Source: Tieghemostelium lacteum
Lineage: Eukaryota; Evosea; Eumycetozoa; Dictyosteliales; Raperosteliaceae
Direction of reading: 5' to 3'
NCBI GenBank assembly: GCA_001606155.1
Contig: LODT01000034.1
Span: 225,665 to 289,664, forward strand
DNA: 64,000 nt
A program made the position numbers and the translations under genes. The stretch's first letter is position 1, and each line of letters opens with the position of its first letter. The notes beneath the pieces were generated by a model. The model saw only the letters and a program-made list of their open reading frames with translations. It was not told where the DNA came from and did no database searches. This document shows, one piece after another, positions 60,070 through 64,000 of this stretch.

Positions 60070-60431
60070 ACACCCTAGGATAGAACATAGTAAACAGCCA
60101 TTTCAACAAGATATGTTTGATAAGTGGATAAACCATAGTAAACAAACAGAAGCAGATAATAGTAATAATAATAAAAGAAAAATAGAATAGTAATAATAAT
60201 AACACAACAGATATAGAGTACGAATACAGAGATAAAATAGGTATAGATGAAGAGATACAATATGTTAATAATAACACAACAAACACAACAGAGCAGAATA
60301 ATTTAAATAATACACAACAACCTCAATTCACAGCTTTAATCAATACCATCAACACAGGATTATCAACCATCAACACAGGATTATCAGAGTTAATAAATAT
60401 ATTGAGAACACAACAGGCATTTTCAAAATAG
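60070..60431 (+). other. Degenerate coding-like tract, N/T/Q-rich, unidentified
   Basis: The composition reads as former or overlapping coding sequence: KQPFQQDMFDKWINHSKQTE in one frame and, further on, a frame with FTALINTINTGLSTINTGLS and a coiled-coil-like ELINILRTQQAF ending in TAG. A 24-base near-exact internal duplication (ATCAACACAGGATTATC twice, 60347-60386) is visible. No family is recognised. Proximity to the retroelement fossil suggests mobile-element debris, but this is inference. Confidence 0.35.
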
Positions 60432-60472
60432 TGTTTAAATAGTACTTTATTGAATTAAATTTATATTGAAAT

Positions 60473-60604
60473 ATGACACCTAGAACAAACCAACATTTAT
60501 ATGAACACTACGAGCGTAGGCTTACTGCTGGAGTAGTTTCAATTAATAATAATATTAGTACAGTATCATCAATTGGTGGGTTAAAAACATACATTGTCAA
60601 ATAG
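60473..60604 (+). other. Short ATG frame, 43 codons, unidentified
   Basis: ATG at 60473 to TAG at 60602-60604. The peptide starts MTPRTNQHLYEHYERRLTAG and has mixed composition. No homologue recognised. It may belong to the same relic as the tract just upstream. Weak support as a gene. Confidence 0.2.
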
Positions 60605-60720
60605 AAGAAAAACGAAGTATTGAAAAATAGTTTGGAATAAATATATAGAATTTGAAAGAATATTAAAAAAAGGTTTGGTTCATTATACTAAGATGGAAAC
60701 TTCTTTCTAACTTTAATGGA

Positions 60721-60792
60721 TACCTTCTCATGCATCTACATGGTGATATCTAAAATATCTAGATAGTCACAGTGTAGATGCATGGGAAAGTA
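60721..60792. repeat. Imperfect inverted repeat / long hairpin
   Basis: Left arm 60721-60752 and right arm 60760-60792 are reverse complements over about 32 bases with a few mismatches and one bulge, separated by 7 bases. The core is perfect: CATGCATCTACA (60729-60740) and TGTAGATGCATG (60773-60784). Weaker complementarity continues outside (GGTTTGGTTCATTA at about 60672 against TAACGAACAAGACC at 60797), with about 30 unpaired bases on the left. It is placed just beyond the 3' end of the mannosidase gene. Confidence 0.85.
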
Positions 60793-60855
60793 CCTGTAAC
60801 GAACAAGACCAATGAGAAATAAAGTTTACTAAAGTAAAATATATTACATTTTTAT

Positions 60856-63783
60856 TTATAGAGTATTTGATGTAATTTCAAAACTTTTAATTTCCAACGG
60901 CAGTAAAGTCACTACGGTTTTTGATAGGATTGGAGTGTATCTTGGTGGATGTGTAGAAATGGATTTTTGTGTACCATCAATAATAGAAGTGTTACTATGC
61001 AAAATATGTGATATATCATTGTTATTGTATAGTCTGATATTGGTAAGATCATATTCACGTGTGATCGATGCTGATGGGTATTCACTTAGAAGATTTCTGA
61101 TATCAAATGTAGTTGGTGATCCCATTTCACGAATATTTACAACTCTTAGAATCAGAGAACTCTTTGATTTCTTTTCAATGGAGAGAATGTGAATGTTTTC
61201 AGGTAACTCGTGATGGAGCCCAGAGAATTGAATGTGACTTTTATATCTTGCAATTAACATTGGTCTGAGTGGATGTTCAACCATCAGTGCATCTCTTCTT
61301 GAGTTCTTTAAAACATTGGATAAAGTGTCAAAGTAGCATGTAGTTCTGATATTAACAGGTTGATAATCTCTAGCTGGTTCTACAAGACCCTTGTCATCGT
61401 CAGCTATCAACGAACGATGTAATGCAAATTCTAATTCACCCATCACAAGACTTGCAACACCTCTAGATCTATCTCCAGCACATACTAAAGTATCTTTACT
61501 AGCATCATCAGTAATCATAGATAACTGTACAGATGGGTAATAGTTGGTATGTGGTTCATCTTTTGTATTAGGTACCTGTCTCTTTAGTAACTCTAAACCA
61601 TTATCAGAATACAAATATTTATTCTTCAAATCGGTCTGGAACAACATGACGCTTTGAACATCATCCTTACCACCAATAATAAAGTTGAAATGAATCTTCT
61701 TGTTGAGATCCTTGGATGGAGATTCATAGATTCTGTATCTAACCATCTCATTATCACTAAACTTTACAAAAGCTTCTTTTACTAGTTTTCCATTATAGAA
61801 AGATGCAGAGTATACAGAGTTATTAATGGTAATTGGTTTAGGTGGACTGTGACTTCTAAAGAGATAGGCCCCACCGTTATCAGAATATTCTTGTAGAGTT
61901 TGACCAACTTTAAATTCCTTACCAGATTCCATCATTTTCAGAGATGATATCAATGAATTGTCACCAATCAGTAGTGTAATCTCATTAGTTGACATTACAG
62001 TATTCTTGTCAACTCTATTAACAGAAGGAACCCACGATTCCTGAGAATCTTCTTTGGATACTATAAAACTCTTTCCACCAAATGCAGGAATTTCACAATA
62101 GAAATCCAATTGAATAAACTGTTTTTTTGGTTTTCCTGGTGAATCCAAGAATATTTCATCTCTATATGTGCAATCAAATGGTAGTGCATCTTTACTATCT
62201 TTGTCTTTCAGAGTAAATGGACATTTTGTAAGACTTGCACCATCTGTATTCTTTGGAAGATCCAATCTAATAGAAAATACATCATTTCTCTGCCAATTTA
62301 GTGAATTTGTTAAAAGAATGGGAACTGATTTCTTTCCATTAATAACAGCTCCAATAGTTTCAAAATCCAAAACAGTACTGTTATCTTCAGCTTTAAGATA
62401 AATTTCAGAACCTGCAAGTTTGTTTACGTAATGTGATATACTAGTTTGTGTAAGGTGGTCTAAACCTCCATTAGCATGATACAAACGACTAAAGTAATCT
62501 TGAACAACAGGTTGTCTAGCAGTACCTGTAATAGCATCATGATGTTGAAGAATAGAACAATTTTTAGAAGCATCTTTTATAGCCCATCCAAAGTCTTCTT
62601 TTTGTTGAAGAGAATGATAAATCTCAGCTGATCTTAATTTGGATGAAATGGTTCTAGAGTCACCCTTTAATTTTGGTCTACTTGTGTAGTAACCAGTCCA
62701 ATAATGGTCAACTTTATCAGCATATGGGAAGAAGTCATAGTCATGATAGTTCATAGGAACATTATTCTTTTGGTGCCATTCCAAAGTCTCTGCAAAGAAC
62801 TGTTCAAGTGTACTATAGACTACCTTTACATTGGTCTTTTTCTGATTGTACATTTCCTCGAACCTCTGTACAATCAAATCGATTCTGTCCATCCAAGACT
62901 CTGCCTTTTTGAAAAAGAAATCACCTCCCATTGGAAACAGAATATGTGGTGATTTGAAATAGGCAGTCTTATTATTGGCATAGGTTATAATATCTGGAAT
63001 GTTCCTTTCCAGATTATAATATTCAATATTACCTGGTGGTTCAAAATATAGTTTTTCAGGTGAGAAATAAAAATCATCTAAAGTGTGTGCTAAAATATCA
63101 GATTTTGCACCGACGGTATCTGGTGAACCTCTCCATAGAAACTGTAAATCCTTATTATTCCCCATTTGTTTTTTAATTTTGTAATGTATACGATCTAATA
63201 CTATATGTTTATAACCCATTTGTGCTTGAATATATGCAGATAGAGTACTGTGACCAAATGGATCAATTTGCCATCCTGATCTTGGAAGAAACTCCTCTCC
63301 AAAATGATCAGTAATGAATCGGTGTCCATCTGCCAAATGTCTAATCACAGCATCAACTGTTGGATTAGCTTCATCATTCATTACCCAACCACCATTTATA
63401 ATCTCAATTCTCTTTTCCTTTATCATCTTTGTAAATCTATCTCTGTAATCTGATGTTGTTGAATTCCACCATCTCTCTAAAAATCCCATTTCTGACCACA
63501 CAAATCTTCTCTTTTCGTTCTTACTCACTGCATCTACTACATGTGTTAAAATGGTATTCACATCTTGAGTATAATAACCTTCAAATGTTTTTAACCACCC
63601 TAATCAAAAGTATTTATAAGTGTGTGTTTTTTTATAACAAGTGGGTGATTAAAAGGATAGCTTACCTGCATCACAATGAGAATGGCATATAAAATGAATT
63701 TTAATTAAATCTTGATCTGCACTAACAAATACACCATAGAATAGTAATATTATAATATTTAGTAATACAAATATTTTGTACAT
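60856..63783 (-). CDS. Class II alpha-mannosidase (GH38), lysosomal type
   Basis: Glycosidase that trims alpha-linked mannose from N-glycans, probably in lysosomes. Exons 63783-63666 and 63599-60856 join inside a Gly codon (G|GG), giving 953 aa. Exon 1 supplies the signal peptide (FVLLNIIILLFYGVFVSA) and the first zinc motif HSHCDAGW (His36, Asp38). Exon 2 gives GWQIDPFGHS with the nucleophile Asp152 and HHDAITGTARQPV (His392-His393), which carries another zinc ligand. FFPYADKVDHYWTGYYTSRP and the C-terminal beta domains are also typical. Starting at the ATG at 63561 would lose the signal peptide and part of the active site, so the upstream exon is needed. Lysosomal rather than Golgi type is inferred from a cleavable signal peptide and no membrane stem. 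Confidence 0.94.
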
Positions 63784-64000
63784 TATGTCAAGAGAAGATA
63801 TTTTTATAATAAACTAAAGTTTTTAGTTTTTTTAAAATCAGTTTTGAAAGATTCTATTCAATACCAATTTATAAAAAATTAATTTAAAAAAATAACTTCT
63901 TTTAACTTTAAACGTTTCTTAAATAGTGATTATCAATAATTAGTGTTTATTAATGAGTTAATTATAATAAATGGGTAATATTTTTAGAAAATCAGCAACA
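63784..64000. other. Right-edge flank, 5' of the mannosidase gene
   Basis: AT-rich promoter-side flank of the mannosidase gene. No further gene is visible before the window ends. Confidence 0.4.

Larger units (their letters stand above)
59349..60855. other. Gene-poor island with mobile-element fossil and coding-like relics
   Basis: The longest stretch without an intact gene in the window. It contains a broken Ty3/gypsy-like pol piece (minus), N/T-rich coding-like tracts (plus, about 60070-60431), a 43-codon ATG frame (60473-60604, plus) and an imperfect inverted repeat (60721-60792). It probably represents an insertion-prone gap between two genes. Confidence 0.5.

Noticed and set aside
60056-60286. 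Minus-strand hydrophobic frames (76 and 61 codons)
   Set aside because: Reverse-complement shadows of the plus-strand Asn/Thr-rich tract; composition is explained by AAT/ACA runs.
1-64000. tRNA, rRNA, CRISPR or bacterial operon content
   Set aside because: No tRNA B-box with a matching cloverleaf, no rRNA-like stretch and no regular spaced repeats were seen; all larger genes have eukaryotic features.

Overview
This window is AT-rich eukaryotic DNA with compact genes, short introns of about 45-180 bases (donors GTAAGT, GTATGT or GTAGGT; acceptors TAG, CAG or AAG), and runs of N, Q, S and T inside proteins. The gene content (fibro-slime/PA14 protein, zizimin-type DOCK protein, DNA-PKcs, G8-domain protein, chlamydial Pmp-like repeats, IPT-like membrane protein) points to a dictyostelid social amoeba. 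Homopeptide tracts are modest and the DNA is not as extremely AT-rich as Dictyostelium discoideum, so a different dictyostelid lineage seems more likely. The species cannot be fixed by eye.

Layout, left to right. 1-4.9 kb: proteasome lid subunit Rpn6/PSMD11 (cut by the left edge), mitochondrial insertase OXA1, proteasome alpha-4. 5.2-11.8 kb: a cytosolic-looking trypsin-fold protease, a GPI-anchored heparinase II/III-like protein, an unrecognised single-pass membrane protein with a long Pro-Gln-Gln repeat, and the complex IV assembly factor COA5/Pet191. 11.9-14.3 kb: an FHA-like acidic protein divergent from PEX3. 14.3-27.1 kb: DNA-PKcs (4227 aa, two exons). 27.2-30.2 kb: a large cysteine-containing LRR protein. 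30.7-35.5 kb: a secreted Pmp-repeat protein, the ER-shaping protein Lunapark and a psi-like fibro-slime membrane protein. 36.2-42.8 kb: a zizimin-like DOCK Rac/Cdc42 exchange factor. 42.9-47.8 kb: an IPT-like membrane protein, AP-2 sigma and TAF5. 47.9-56.1 kb: a DnaJ protein with an eroded zinc finger and a UPL3/TRIP12-type HECT ligase. 56.1-59.3 kb: a G8/CEMIP-like secreted protein. 59.35-60.85 kb: a gene-poor island with a Ty3/gypsy-like pol fossil, degenerate coding-like tracts and an inverted repeat. 60.9-63.8 kb: a GH38 alpha-mannosidase.

No operon-like logic is expected or seen. Most genes are housekeeping (proteolysis, mitochondrial and peroxisomal biogenesis, trafficking, transcription, DNA repair), interspersed with secreted or surface proteins. 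Several divergent pairs share very short promoters: OXA1/PSMA4, FHA/PEX3 and AP2S1/TAF5.

Most coordinates come from reading splice junctions by hand; reading frames were checked across each proposed intron. I found no tRNA, rRNA, CRISPR array or bacterial operon. I saw nothing that is clearly a new biological system. The best leads are: the PQQ-repeat membrane protein and the related coding-like scraps on both sides of it; the hairpin at 60.72-60.79 kb; two surface-protein genes whose 5' ends are out of frame at homopolymers; the Pmp-repeat protein; and two genes whose first coding exon is just ATG.
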